In this document: one piece after another, positions 47,687 through 59,000 of the stretch
How the letters are laid out: each line of letters starts with the position of its first letter
Numbering within the stretch: the stretch's first letter is position 1
NCBI GenBank assembly: GCA_038502445.1
Contig: JAHLJS010000007.1
Span: 75,423,649 to 75,487,648, forward strand
DNA length: 64,000 bases
Reading direction: 5' to 3'
DNA from: Eremochloa ophiuroides
Taxonomy: Eukaryota > Streptophyta > Magnoliopsida > Poales > Poaceae
Notes under the pieces: model-generated
Database searches by the model: none
Seen by the model: the letters and a program-made list of their open reading frames with translations, nothing else
What the model was told of the DNA's origin: nothing
Translations under genes and position numbers: made by a program

Positions 47687-47704
47687 CCCCTACCTGGCGC
47701 GCCA
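47687..47704 (-). other. primer binding site
   Basis: The minus strand reads TGGCGCGCCAGGTAGGGG, beginning with the TGG that pairs with a tRNA CCA end, two bases from the 5' LTR. I do not assign the tRNA. Confidence 0.75.
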
Positions 47705-47706
47705 AC

Positions 47707-49804
47707 TGTCGGTGCTAGTTTTGGCGGGGCTAACACCGGCTAGTAAATATGTGTTTTGCGGTTGAGGCTACGGATGGTGTGCAAGGGGGAACACAGGGAT
47801 TATACTGGTTCAGGCCAAGCAAGCCCTACGTCCAGTGGAGAGGAGAGTCGTGTTGCCTTGCACCGGGGTGCTTGTAGTAGGGGGTTACAAGCTAGGCGAG
47901 AGAGGGAAGCGCTCCCAGGTCTCTGAGTGTGTCGAAGTGTTTACAAGTCGTTTGCTATGGGTACGTTTGTGTGGGTGAGAACTTAGAACTTGTCCGTCGT
48001 TCTCCGTCGTTCTAAAGCTGGCCTCTGCTCTCCCTTTTATAGTCGCAAGGGAGAGGCAGGGGCAGCTACGTATTTTACAGTGAGGAGTTGCTGTTCCCCG
48101 TTTGACTATGCAGCTACTGCCTTTTCTCCGCGTCTCTGGGGCATAGCTGTCGTGATTCGCACGATCTTGGTGGGTTCCAAGGTGGGAACAGTCGTCTGAC
48201 TATGTCATGTCGGCCCGGATGGAAGGCGTGCTCGTCCTTTCGAGTGGACAGCGCAGTAGGTGCTTTTCCTGTTCTTGCGTAGCCCGTCGTCAGGCACTTG
48301 GACTGTCACAGTCGGAGTTGATAGGTCCCGGCGGAAAACGGGGCGGCGCACCGTAGACCGTACCATGGAGGACAGGTGGTATGGCCGTCAGGGGCGTGCG
48401 AAGCACAGTCGCGTCGAGAGTCTCGCCTGACGGGACAGTGCTTGTAAAGTGGTCAGAGAGATCTCTTGTGGTCCAAGATTGCTCCGCTGACATCACCTGC
48501 GCCTTGGATGCCTTTTGCGAGTTTGCGCTCGAGGGGGATAGGGAAGCTCGGGTGAATCGGAGATTTGGGGCGCCGAGGGTGCCGCTCTCCCGAGCTCTCC
48601 CGGGGAGGCTCGGGCGCTCGGGCCGCTCTCCCGAGCTCTCCCGAGGAGACTCGGGCGAGTCGGAGATTTGGGCGCCGTGGGTGCCGCTCGCCCAAGCTCT
48701 CCCGAGTAGGCTCGGGCGAATCGGAGGTTTGGGCGCCGAGGAAGCCGCTCTCCCGAGCTCTCCCGAGGAGGCTCGGGCGCTCGGGCTGCTCTCCCGAGCT
48801 CTTCCCGAGGAGACTAGGGCGAGTCGGAGACTTGGGCGCCGAGGACGCCGCCTCCCGAGCTCTCCCGAGGAGGCTCGGGCGAATCGGAGACTTGGGCGCC
48901 GAGGAGTGCTGTCCCGAGGAGGCTCGGGCGAATCGGAGGCTTGGGCGCCGAGGACGCCGCTCTCCCGAGCTCTCCCGAGGAGGCTCGGGCGAATCGGAGG
49001 TTTGGGCGCCGGGGGTGCCGCTCTCCCGAGCTCTCCCGGGGAGGCTCGGGCGCTCGGGCCGCTCTCCCGAGCTCTCCCGAGGAGACTCGGGCGAGTCGGA
49101 GATTTGGGCGCCGTGGGTGCCGCTCGCCCGAGCTCTCCCGAGGAGGCTCGGGCGAATCGGAGGTTTGGGCGCCGAGGAGGCCGGTCTCCCGAGCTCTCCC
49201 GAGGAGGCTCGGGCGCTCGGGCTGTTCTCCCGAGCTCTTCCCGAGGAGACTCGGGCGAGTCGGAGACTTGGGCGCCGAGGACGCCGTCTCCCGAGCTCTC
49301 CCGAGGAGGCTCGGGCGAATCGGAGACTTGGGCGCCCAGGATGCCGCTCTCCCGAGCTCTCCCGAGGAGGCTCGGGCGAATCGGAGACTTGGGCGCCGAG
49401 GAGTGCTCTCCCGAGGAGGCTTGGGCGAATCGGAGGCTTGGGCGCCGAGGACGCCGCTCTCCCGAGCTCTCCCGAGGAGGCTCGGGCGAATCGGAGGTTT
49501 GGGCGCCGGGGAGTGCTGTCCCGAGGAGGCTCGGGCGAATCGGAGACTTGGGCGCCGAGGACGCCGCTCTCCCGAGGAGGCTCGGGCGAATCGGAGGTTT
49601 GGGCGCCGGGGACGCCGCTCTCCCGAGCAGGCTCGGGCGAATCGGAGCGAGCTCTCCCGAGGAGGCTGTCATTAGTGGAATGATGTCGTGGGCCTCTGTA
49701 GACGCGGCCTTCGTGGGTTTCCACTGGCCTTACTTAGGCCAGGCCAAGTTGGGAATGAGCTTTTTTGCATCGAAGTTGGGTACCCCTAACTTTGGTAACC
49801 GACA
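47707..49804 (-). repeat. 5' LTR of the non-autonomous element (2,098 bp)
   Basis: It has the same ends as the other LTR, with few differences outside the tandem array. Its TATA (minus ACTATAAAAG) is at 48034-48043. Confidence 0.93.
48565..49665. repeat. tandem array of the 61-bp repeat, 5' LTR
   Basis: It has the same units as 43895-45415 but fewer of them. Array length is the main difference between the LTRs, showing repeat-number change during or after insertion. Confidence 0.9.
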
Positions 49805-49809
49805 CACGG

Positions 49810-50602
49810 TGTTCAAAGCATAATTTTGACTTCATATTTTTATTAAAGTATTCATTGAAAAGTGATATATGTATATTTTTATTAAATTATATTTCAAGAC
49901 AAATCTATTTTTATAGCTGGCTTGCATCGGTGAAACTGGTTTCGGCATTCAGTTTATATGTTATTATTCTTTTAATAGTGATATATATCTTTCAATCAAG
50001 GTTTGCTCTTCAACATCATTTATATAGCAGTCACATGATAGGCGTTCACAGGCTGCATTTGTTTGCTAGGCATAAGGATTCCATCATGTCATATCAGCTT
50101 TATAAGATGGAACATTTAACGAGGAGATTAGCCATCCCTTCTCATCAACAAAACGGTTGAACAAGAAACATAGTTGCAGTGACTTGACCCTGAATGCGCA
50201 ATTACCAAATCTATAGCAGTGAATGGTTATGGAAACCAACTTCAGCGAGCTGAAGTAGAAGAGGCTAGTAGATGCAGAAATTATAGGTTTTCAGATTAAA
50301 TTTGCTCTTTTTAAATTGCTTTGTGGACATTGGAGTTGATTATAATATTGGACCTGCAGGTACTGTGTGCTTTGTACCGTGTAGTACCAGGGTTTACAAT
50401 TTCGGTGAAATTTCGCTGAAATTTCCAAAATATCGTCTTTTTCGGTGAGGACCAAATTTTTTTATATCGGTCAAATTTTTTGGTTAAATTTATCTTTCAC
50501 TTCAAAATTATGCTAAATCACACTAAGATGATCCTCCATAACCTCTAGTCTTACTAAAGTCTAAATTTTTTCAAATTTATTAAATTTATTCTCACACATT
50601 TA
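49810..50602. other. AT-rich, nothing recognised
   Basis: A lone hAT-like end (CAGGGTTTACAATTTCGG at about 50392) is seen, but no partner end. There is no coding frame of interest. Confidence 0.35.
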
Positions 50603-50957
50603 GCGTGTGTTTGGATTGAGGTTGAAGTGGCATATCCCGAGTTCAACCCAGATGGACTGCCGTTTGGTTGGTGGGCTAGATAAAACTGGGTCAACCCGGG
50701 TTGGCATATTCCTCTCAGAAGCGGGTTCATTTGATCCCACCAAATCGAAGGGATGGTGCAGGTTAGACTGGGTTGAAGGGATGCTGAAAAGCAGGTACCA
50801 CATGTCAATGACACAACCCACGCCAGATATTCTTCCATCCAAACAAAGAACTAGAACCAACCCAACCTCCAAACCAAACAAGAAATGGGTTCAACCCAAC
50901 CCACAAAAGTGGGTTAGATCCAAGCCATCCCATATCATCCCCAAACCAAACACATGG
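50603..50957. mobile_element. Tourist/PIF-Harbinger-like MITE (355 bp)
   Basis: The ends GCGTGTGTTTGGATTG and (inverse) CCATGTGTTTGGTTTG face each other, with TTA on both sides (50600-50602 and 50958-50960). The interior has many GGGTT/AACCC words. A 3-bp TTA duplication fits PIF/Harbinger MITEs. Confidence 0.65.
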
Positions 50958-50960
50958 TTA

Positions 50961-51788
50961 ATAGCACTATCATAAATATGTAGCTCGCCCTCCGTCAGAC
51001 CACAGTATTAATGCGGATCTAGTTTTATGATATATCGTGTTCTTCGGTCGATGTTACATAAATTTGTGATGCATATTAAATCAGAGAGTTTTTATATTGA
51101 AATGATATCAAAATTTTTAAAAATCAATTTGAATTTGTTTAAACAAGAATGCTTTGTTTTAATATAAAAATTATTTTGTTCAAATAATTGTGACAAAAAT
51201 ATCTCGTCCACTCATATCAAAATTGTAGGGTAAGAAAGTTGCCAGGTCACAGTTAAGCTTTTGCTGCTCCGAACAGCTAAATAGGTGAGACGGTGAGAGT
51301 GAGTGATAGCAAATCTAGTGACCCAAGATGAATGAGGGAAAGATGGACATGAAAAATAGAGATGGATGAAACAAATTTATACGTAGTGAATTTGATTAAT
51401 TATTGCACAGTATGCCACATGTGAATAGCTCAACGTTCTTAAGGACCAGATTGGTTAAATAATAGATAATTAGTCAATCATGTTAAATCTCTTATCCACG
51501 ACATGCATGCTAATCACCTGAAGTTTTGTCCTTCCCTTCGTCTACCTCCAGTTTCGTGAATTACAGTTTAATTGTCTTGCTCTACCGAGTGAACTTTTGG
51601 TAGTGTCACTACCAGTGCGATTGTCACATCACAATCGTTTTAGTTTACACAATATTCCTCAGTTCTTCACTTCTGCAGGTGGTGCACATTTTGTCAACCA
51701 ACAAATTACAGTGGCTTTAATTTTCCCAGCTTGTTGGATGGACATTCACTACTACTCTTCCTTTGTCTACACTTTCCTCTGGATGCAA
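50961..51788. other. AT-rich, nothing recognised
   Basis: No frame or repeat ends could be identified. Confidence 0.4.
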
Positions 51789-51849
51789 TACTACAGAACA
51801 GGGCTTTGGTCGATGCCCAAAATGCACAATAGTCTCGGCAAATTTTGCG

Positions 51850-52095
51850 TCCGGGACAAAAAACATCTTTACTCCCGGTTCATAACAACGCCCGGGACTA
51901 AAAGTCTAGTGCCCAACGGCTATGGTGTCAGATCTCTGCAGGGGGGACTTTTAGTCCCGGGCCGTATAACAAACCGGGACTAAAGCTCAATCTTTAGTCC
52001 TGGTTTGTGTTATGTTTAGTCCCGGTCCGTAACACAAACCGGGACTAAAGATTGAGCTTTAGTCTCGGCTTTTAGTTGTGACCTTGACTAAAGGT
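51850..52095. repeat. CACTA-2 left subterminal repeat cluster
   Basis: There are about eight copies of TTTAGTCCCGG / CCGGGACTAAA in both orientations, some forming extended inverted repeats (CTCAATCTTTAGTCC against GGGACTAAAGATTGAG). Confidence 0.88.
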
Positions 52096-52100
52096 CTCCC

Positions 52101-52110
52101 ACTATTTAAA
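52101..52110 (+). promoter_or_regulatory. TATA box of CACTA-2 transposase gene
   Basis: ACTATTTAAA lies about 10 bp after the last GACTAAAGGTC motif of the left cluster. The transposase start is about 890 bp downstream, with a probable leader intron between. Confidence 0.6.
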
Positions 52111-52499
52111 CCGCCTTCTTCTTCCCCCAGCCCGAGCCCGAGCAGATCAGCTCTTGCTCTGTTCTTGCTGTGTTCTTGTTTGTTTGAATTGTTGCTCTCT
52201 CATCTCTGGCCATTGATCCATCTCAGGATCTTTACTCCGCCATCGGACTCCGCCAATGGTGAATAGCTTCATCCTCTGATGTTTTAGCAGTAGTAAACGT
52301 CAATTTAAGTATATATATTAGTTTTTTTCTTGTTTTATGATTTCTACGCCATTTTAAGCAACAATCACTTGTTAGTTTGTATATTTTGTTAAAGGAAGAT
52401 GAAATTATTAAATTAAAACAAATACACACCTTTCATTGATGCTATCCTACATCTTTCATGGTTTAGTTTGAAAAATAGAGAATGTTAGGATATCTTATT

Positions 52500-52985
52500 A
52501 ATTACATTTAAATAAGTGTTTAGAATTAAGTGATTTCTTTTAATAGTTGTTTAGAAAAATTAGATATTTATATACTTTGGGTATGTAAAAAGTGTTTAGG
52601 AAAGAAAGTTATTTCATTTAATACTTGTTTAAAAAATTAGGTATTTATATACTTTTGGGTATGTAATAAGTGTTTAAGAAAGCAAGTTATTTCATTTAAT
52701 ACGTGTTTAGGACAATTAGAGATTTATATACTTTGGGTATTTAATAAGTGTTTAGGAAAGCAAGTTATTTCATTTAATATGTGTTTAGGAAAATTAGAGA
52801 TTTATATACTTTGTGTAGATAATAATTGTTTCGGAAAATTAGAAAATTCATTTAATACGTGTTTAGGAAAATTAGAGATTTATATACAATGGGTAGATAA
52901 TAAGTGTTTAGGAAAATTAGATATTTCATTTAATACATTTTTAGGAAAATTAGAAATTTATATACTTTGGGTAGATAATATTTGA
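52500..52985 (+). repeat. 77-80-bp tandem repeats in the transposase leader
   Basis: About six units contain TATATACTTTGGGTA, GTGTTTAGGAAA and TTATTTCATTTAATA. The TATACTTTGG word recurs at about 52571, 52648, 52727, 52804, 52881 and 52961. The array lies between the TATA box and the transposase ATG, so it is probably in a leader intron. Confidence 0.8.
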
Positions 52986-54726
52986 TATTTCATTTAATGA
53001 AGGTCATGACATGTCATTGGATGTATAATGTCGATCGACGCTCCCAAGAGTTCATTGAGGACGTGCATTATTTCTTAAGAGTGGCCGAGGCAAACAAGCG
53101 GGGTGGTTTCATGTGCTGCCCATGTGCCCAGTGTAACAATTTGAAGGAATATTCTTGCTAAAGGAGTCTTCACTCGCACTTGTTAAAGTCGGGGTTCATG
53201 CCAAATTATATTTGTTGGACCAAGCACGGAGAGAGAGGGGTTATGATGGAAGAAGGTGAAGAAGAACAATTGGAGCTTGACGACGACATTATTGCTCAAT
53301 ACAGTGCCTTTGATGATAAAGCAATGAGGGAAGTTGAAGAGGAAGCGGCAAGGGTAGAAGAAAAACTCGCTGATGATGATGCTCTTGGTGAAGCCATTCG
53401 ATCGTGATGCGAAAAGAGAATACGAAAGTGAAAAAGAGAAGGCCCAGTTTGATCGCATGCTAGAGGATCACAAGAAATTGCTATACCCGACTGCCAATGG
53501 TGGGCAAAAAAAGTTGGGTACAATACTCGAGCTGTTACAATGGAAGGCAACGTGTGGTCTATCCGACAAGGGATTTGGTCAATTATTGAAGTTCCAAAAA
53601 AAGATGCTTCCGAAGGGAAATGAATTGCCCAGCACTGTGTACGAAGCAAAACAGGCCGTCTGCCCTTTAGGATTAGAAATACAGAAGATACATGCATGTC
53701 CTAATGATTGTATCCTGTACCGTGGCGACAATGAGAATTTGGATGAATGCCCAGTATGTCATGCGTCACGGTATAAGATCAGGCGAGATGACCCTGACGA
53801 TGTTGAGGGCGAAGGACGTCCCAGGAAGAAAATCCCTGCCAAGGTTATGTGGTATGCTCCTATAATACCACGCTTGAAACGTTTGTTTAGAAACAAAAAC
53901 CATGCAAAGTTATTGCGATAGCACAAGGAAGACCGTAAGGTAGACAATATGTTGAGACATCCTGCTGATGGGTCACAGTGGAGAGCAATTGACAGAGAAT
54001 TCCCAGAGTTTGCAAATGACGCAAGAAACTTAAGATTCGCTTTAAGTATAGATGGTATGAATCCTTTTGGGAAGCTGTAACAACCCTAAAATCCACACAA
54101 CCTAAAAATCCCAACCAATTAAAATTTTTCATTTATTTAATGTGAAAACCCATTTTTCTTGTGCAAGCATATAGGTTTCATTATGACTTTGGTAAATAAA
54201 GGAGTATAGCTTGCATTTTAATTCCATTCACATAGAATAATAGCTTATGCATCACAATTGGGATTTATTGCAATTTATGTTTGTATTTACTCAATATTTA
54301 AAAAAGGTAATATATGTATATAAATACACTTAAGTGAAAATAGAAAAGCAAAAAGAAAAGAGAAGAGAGGAAGAAAGGAAGCCAGCCTGTCGGCCCAGCT
54401 GCGGCCCAACCGAGCAAGCGCACGCGTGCGACCGTTTCACCCGCTCCCCCGCAGCCGCTGACCGCCCGGCCCCGCCTGTCAGCCGCTCTCGCTACTGTTC
54501 TTCTTCTCACCTCGCGAAAGACGGTGGCTGACAGAGTCACGCAAATGGCGTGACCGACAGCGCCACGCATGGCAGAGCCCTGACCCCGCTGTCCCTCGCC
54601 TGTCCCCTGCTTTGCTCGCCAAGAAGCCGCGCGCACCACCGAAACCCTAGCTCGGGAGCACCGATGGTCTCCACGTGCCCCCTTCGCCGCTAATCATCAT
54701 CCGCCGCCACGCCATGCCCTGGCCGT

Positions 54727-54736
54727 CTATAAAAGG
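54727..54736 (+). promoter_or_regulatory. TATA box of the solo LTR
   Basis: TCTATAAAAG is followed by a GC-rich transcribed-like region, and is the likely LTR promoter (plus strand). Confidence 0.6.
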
Positions 54737-55599
54737 AGTCGCCCCGAAGCCCTAGACCTCGTCCCACTCGCCGCCGCCGCGCTGCGGCACAACCACTACA
54801 CCACACCGCACAATAGAGGGAGAGGGAGAAGGGAGAAGGGCGGAGCAGAGGAGGAGAAGCTGCCGGAGCGCCGCCGCCGCGGAGCACGCCGGAGCCGGAC
54901 ACGGAGGAGAAGCCCGAGCTGCGGACGAGGAGCGGCACGGCACTGCGATCACTCTGTACAGCGTCACCTCGTCACTGCACCGCCATCCTTACCTCACCAG
55001 CCCCACGGTGAGCCACCGACCACCTCATCCAACCTCGCCGTGCTACGGTCATGGCGCTTCGCATCACGAGCGTGTAGGCCGCGGGCTGTTTCCGGCCCCT
55101 GAACACTTCGCACAACACGCGCACAAGACCGGCCATCAAACCACTGGACATCGGCTATGGACGTCAGGCCACTTCCGACGGGCATCGCCGTCACATGTGC
55201 TCGGAGCACCGCCACCTCGACGGCGTTCCCGCGCACAAGCCGTGAAACCGCCGACGCGACCCGTTAGCGTGACCACCAACTCACCGACCACCTCGGACAA
55301 GCTTTGTTGTGGTAGATCGAACCTCCATAGCCCGGGACACTGCGAGGTGCGTTCTCGGGGAAACGTGATCACCGCCGACACGTTCCGCCTCGCTAAAAAT
55401 CCGTTCCGAGTACCTCCGGTCACCTCGCGCTGCGGAGAAAGGCCGCCGAGGTTCGCCAAGTCTGCCTCGGCACCGCCGCGTAGATAGCCGAGCCCCGAAT
55501 CATGTCTGTCGCCTTGGCTACGTGCGCCTCCACCTCGTCGGAGAACCGCCGTATGCCGTGGGAGAGAAGGAGGCCCACGACATCATTTCACAAATGACA

Positions 55600-55785
55600 G
55601 CCAACCCTCGGGAGGGCGGCACCCTCGGCGCCCAAAATTCCGATTCGCCCGAGCCTCCCCGGGAGAGCTCGGGAGAGCGGCACCCTCGGCGCCCAAAATT
55701 CCGATTCGCCCGAGCCTCCCCGGGAGAGCTCGGGAGAGCGGCACCCTCGGCGCCCCGAATCTCCGATTCGCCGAGCTAAGCCGAG
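55600..55785 (+). repeat. three units of the 61-bp GC-rich repeat inside the solo LTR
   Basis: The unit has blocks GGCACCCTCGGCGCCCAAAA, TTCCGATTCGCCCGAGCCTC and CGGGAGAGCTCGGGAGAGC. It is the reverse complement of the repeat in the LTRs at 43895-45415 and 48565-49665. Confidence 0.85.
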
Positions 55786-56050
55786 CTCCGCCGAGCCCTG
55801 TCGAGCTACGCCGAACTACGCCGAGCCACGCCGAGCTACGCCGAGCAACGCCGAGCTTGCCCGACCACCGCCGAGCTACGCCGACGCTCCCCGACCACTG
55901 AGAACCACCCCCGACCTCTGAGAACCACCCCCGACCTCTGAGAACCACCCCTGACCACCGTCTAGCTCTCCCGACCACCGCCGAGCTACGCCGACGCCCC
56001 CCGACCAACGTCGAGCTCGCCCGACCAACCGCCGAGCTACGCCGACGCCG
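55786..56050 (+). repeat. short GCCGAGCTACGCCGA-type repeats
   Basis: Imperfect tandem CCGAGCTACG and CCCCGACCTCTGAGAACCAC units continue directly from the 61-bp repeat. Confidence 0.75.
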
Positions 56051-59000
56051 GCAACTCTCTAGGAACCAGCATCGAACACCTGGTAGGCGACCATCGGGTC
56101 TGTGTTCTGTTGAGGCGCCACATGCCGCACTACTGGACCCGCGCGCCACGTGGACCAATCCCGAGCTGCCATCCCCTGATTAATCGACCATTTTCCATTT
56201 TCAGAAAATAGTATAATCTTCGGAAATTCATAACTTATTCATACGATGTCCAAAAATTGCGCACCATATATCAAAATTCTCAGAAAAATGAGATCTACAA
56301 TCTAAGACTATGTTTGTGTGCATTTGGCTCTTTATTTTATTGGATTTTTCTGAAATACTCTATAGGAGTCGCTGACGCGACTATTTCGTGTTCGATTTCA
56401 GAGCCGGAGGAGGATCTGACTAAGGAAGACGACCACGAGTACCTTCAGGAGCTAGGAGAGGACTACGAAGGTGCCACGTCCCACCAAATCCTTAGATCCT
56501 ATTTACGCATTGCAAATGACATTGCTGCTATTGCTTTATGATTATGTATGGATTGGTTGCATGATATTGTATTTGAATTCCCTGCCTTGATAAGACTTTA
56601 CCCTGCTATCCGCTGGTAGGTTAGCTGCTGCTTAATTTACTGTTACTCTTCCACTACTTTCTACTTGCTATATGCTATGTGGTGGAATTGGGACGGTGTA
56701 TAACTGATTATAACCACTGGGAGAGAGTGCTGCGTGCGTCTTGGGTGCGTGGTAAGGGTTGATGTCGACCAAGTGGGATGTGAGACAAGCCCATGGGGCA
56801 AGTCGTGCCGGGGGTGCAACCTGGGCATCCCCAAGCGAGATACCTGTGGCGGGTAAAGTTGTTGAGGAGGTTCCGGGTGGGATAGCCTTGGTGGTTTGAA
56901 GCCCGTGGACGGAGGTGCTGTGATGGCACGGGGAGAGTATCCCCTAAGTGAAGATGCCTGCTTGGTCAAACCTAGGACGGACTAGTTTCAGGTTCATGGG
57001 AATCCTTTTCTACTCACTCGCTTCTGATGGGCGGGAGATGGCTGGACTACTTGGTAGGACGGTGCCACTACTGCTAGGTTGAGAGGTGATAAGGGTGGGC
57101 AGAGACGGTCGATGGGTTCCCGTTCCGTTCTAAATGCGCAGTACCACTGGATGGGCCCGGTACTGTGTCTCCCAGTCTCAGCATAACGGTGTAGGATCCG
57201 GAATATCACAGGGCTGAGTGGTAGGGTGGCATCGACCTAAGCAAGCAAGCACCCGGAATTCTGCCTAGGTGTTTGCGCAACACCTATGATGGCTAATCTT
57301 GTGGGTAGTGAAACCTCTGCAGAGTGTACGGTTGATCGATCGATACATATGCCAACTTGTTGGCTATGGACCTTTCCTGTGAAGCTTCTACTAGTGTAGT
57401 GAGTGTTCTCTTCTCCCCCTGGATGACATTTTTCTGGCAGTGTACCCGCTGTGGTAGTGTGCCGCTGAGATAGGCCCGAGAGGGAGTTGGGCCTGTCGAA
57501 TGAGAGCGAGGTGTGGGTAAGTGAGATGTGGTGATGGGAAAAGGGATGATGGTGTTAACTGGAGATAAAACTTGACTAATTAAACATTGATTACAACTGC
57601 ATAGGAAACCTCAGCCTATAGGTCTGCTTGTATAGCCTTGCATCCACTTTCCACAAAGCAAATGCTGCATAGGTGGGCTCCGTGGCCAGTACAAATCGTA
57701 CTGATAAATTTGCTGTCAGGTGACGAGAATGAGTACGACTCCGAGGAAGACGATGGCGAAGAATAGGGTCACGTGCTACACTCAAGTTGGCCATAAAGGA
57801 TGAATCGTTTCCGCATCTTCTAAAGCTTCTCTGATTGTTGATTCTGCCAATGTGGCGATGTAATAAATGTTTATGAAAGACTTAATTACCGTTGTATGGA
57901 TCCTGGTGTCAACTGAGATATGGGTAATTTCATGGATTGTCCCAAGCAATCTGTTGAATTACAAATCGAGCCTGTGGATTTCCCTTCGCGGAAATCGAGG
58001 TCATTTCAGAAGCAGAGTAGTAGTCATAGCACTTGGCCTGTTACTCTATGTATCTACAACATTCCTCCATGGTTATGCATGAAGCGAAAGTTCCTTATGA
58101 TGCCGGTGCTCATCCAAGGCCCGAAGCAACCTGGCAATGACATCGATGTGTATCTGAGGCTATTAGTTGAGGAACTTCTACTTTTATGGAACAAACCAGG
58201 TGTACGGGTGTGGGATGAGGACAAACAGGAACACTTTGACCTGCAAGCATTGTTGTTTGTAACAATCAATGATTGGCCTGCTCTAAGTAATCTTTCGGGA
58301 CAGACAAACAAGGGATATAAAGACTGCACACATTGTTTTGATGATATTGACAGCATATATTTGAAAAAATGTCGAAAGATGGTGTACCTTGGCCATCGTC
58401 GATTTCTTCCTGCGAATCACCCATTAAGGAAGAAAGGCAAGCATTTTAAAGGCACATGTGAAAAAAAAGACAAAGCCTCGCAATAGAACTGGAGAAGATG
58501 TACTTGATATGGTCAAGGATGTGAAAGTAGTCTTCGAAAAGCGACCGGGCAGCGAACCTGTTCCGAAAGACGCTAATGGACGTGCACCTATGTGGAAGAA
58601 GTCAATATTTTGGGAGCTACCCTACTAGAAAGTTCTAGAGGTCCGCCACGCAATCGACGTGATGCACTTGACAAAGAATCTTTGTGTGAACCTGCTAGGC
58701 TTCATGGGTGTATATGGGAAGTCTAAGGATTCGCTTGAAGCACGACAGGACTTGCAGCGCATGAAAGAACGAGACAACTTGCATCCAAAGAAGACAGATG
58801 ATGGACGCCATTACTTAGGACCCGGTAGCTACACTCTTAGCAACGAAGAGAAGGAAACCATGTCTGGATTCTCGTCCAATATAAAGGGTATAATAAATGT
58901 GCCAGAGAAGAAATTCCTAAACTTAAAGTCCCATGACTGTCACGTGCTTATGACATAATTGCTTCCAGTTGTTTTAAGAGGAATTCTATCTCCACATGTA

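Larger units (their letters stand above)
43046..49804 (-). mobile_element. young non-autonomous gypsy-type LTR retrotransposon
   Basis: TGTCGGTGCT...GTAACCGACA LTRs at 43046-45555 and 47707-49804 share most bases. They are flanked by a perfect CACGG duplication (43041-43045 and 49805-49809). A PBS next to the right LTR and a purine tract next to the left LTR place the 5' LTR at the right, so the element is on the minus strand. The 2,151-bp interior has no gag, protease, RT or integrase, so it must move with help from another element. The near-identical LTRs mean a recent insertion. Confidence 0.95.
54076..58008 (+). mobile_element. solo LTR of a gypsy element (3,933 bp)
   Basis: It starts TGTAACAACCCTAAAATCC and ends GAGGTCATTTCA, flanked by a perfect GAAGC duplication (54071-54075 and 58009-58013). 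Removing it plus one duplication restores the transposase reading frame. There is no PBS, pol or second LTR, so the internal part was lost by LTR recombination. TGTAAC-type starts and LTRs of nearly 4 kb are typical of a Tekay/Retrosat-like chromovirus group in grasses; that placement is inference. Confidence 0.9.

Noticed and set aside
48290..49823. Open frames of 370-480 codons on both strands
   Set aside because: They have the same tandem-array cause in the other LTR.
50392..50600. CAGGGTTTACAATTTCGG as the left end of another hAT element
   Set aside because: No inverse end or 8-bp duplication was found within the following 1.4 kb.
51950..52080. Hairpin that could be a microRNA precursor
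   Set aside because: The inverted repeats are the CACTA-2 subterminal motifs; fold-back is expected from their alternating orientation.
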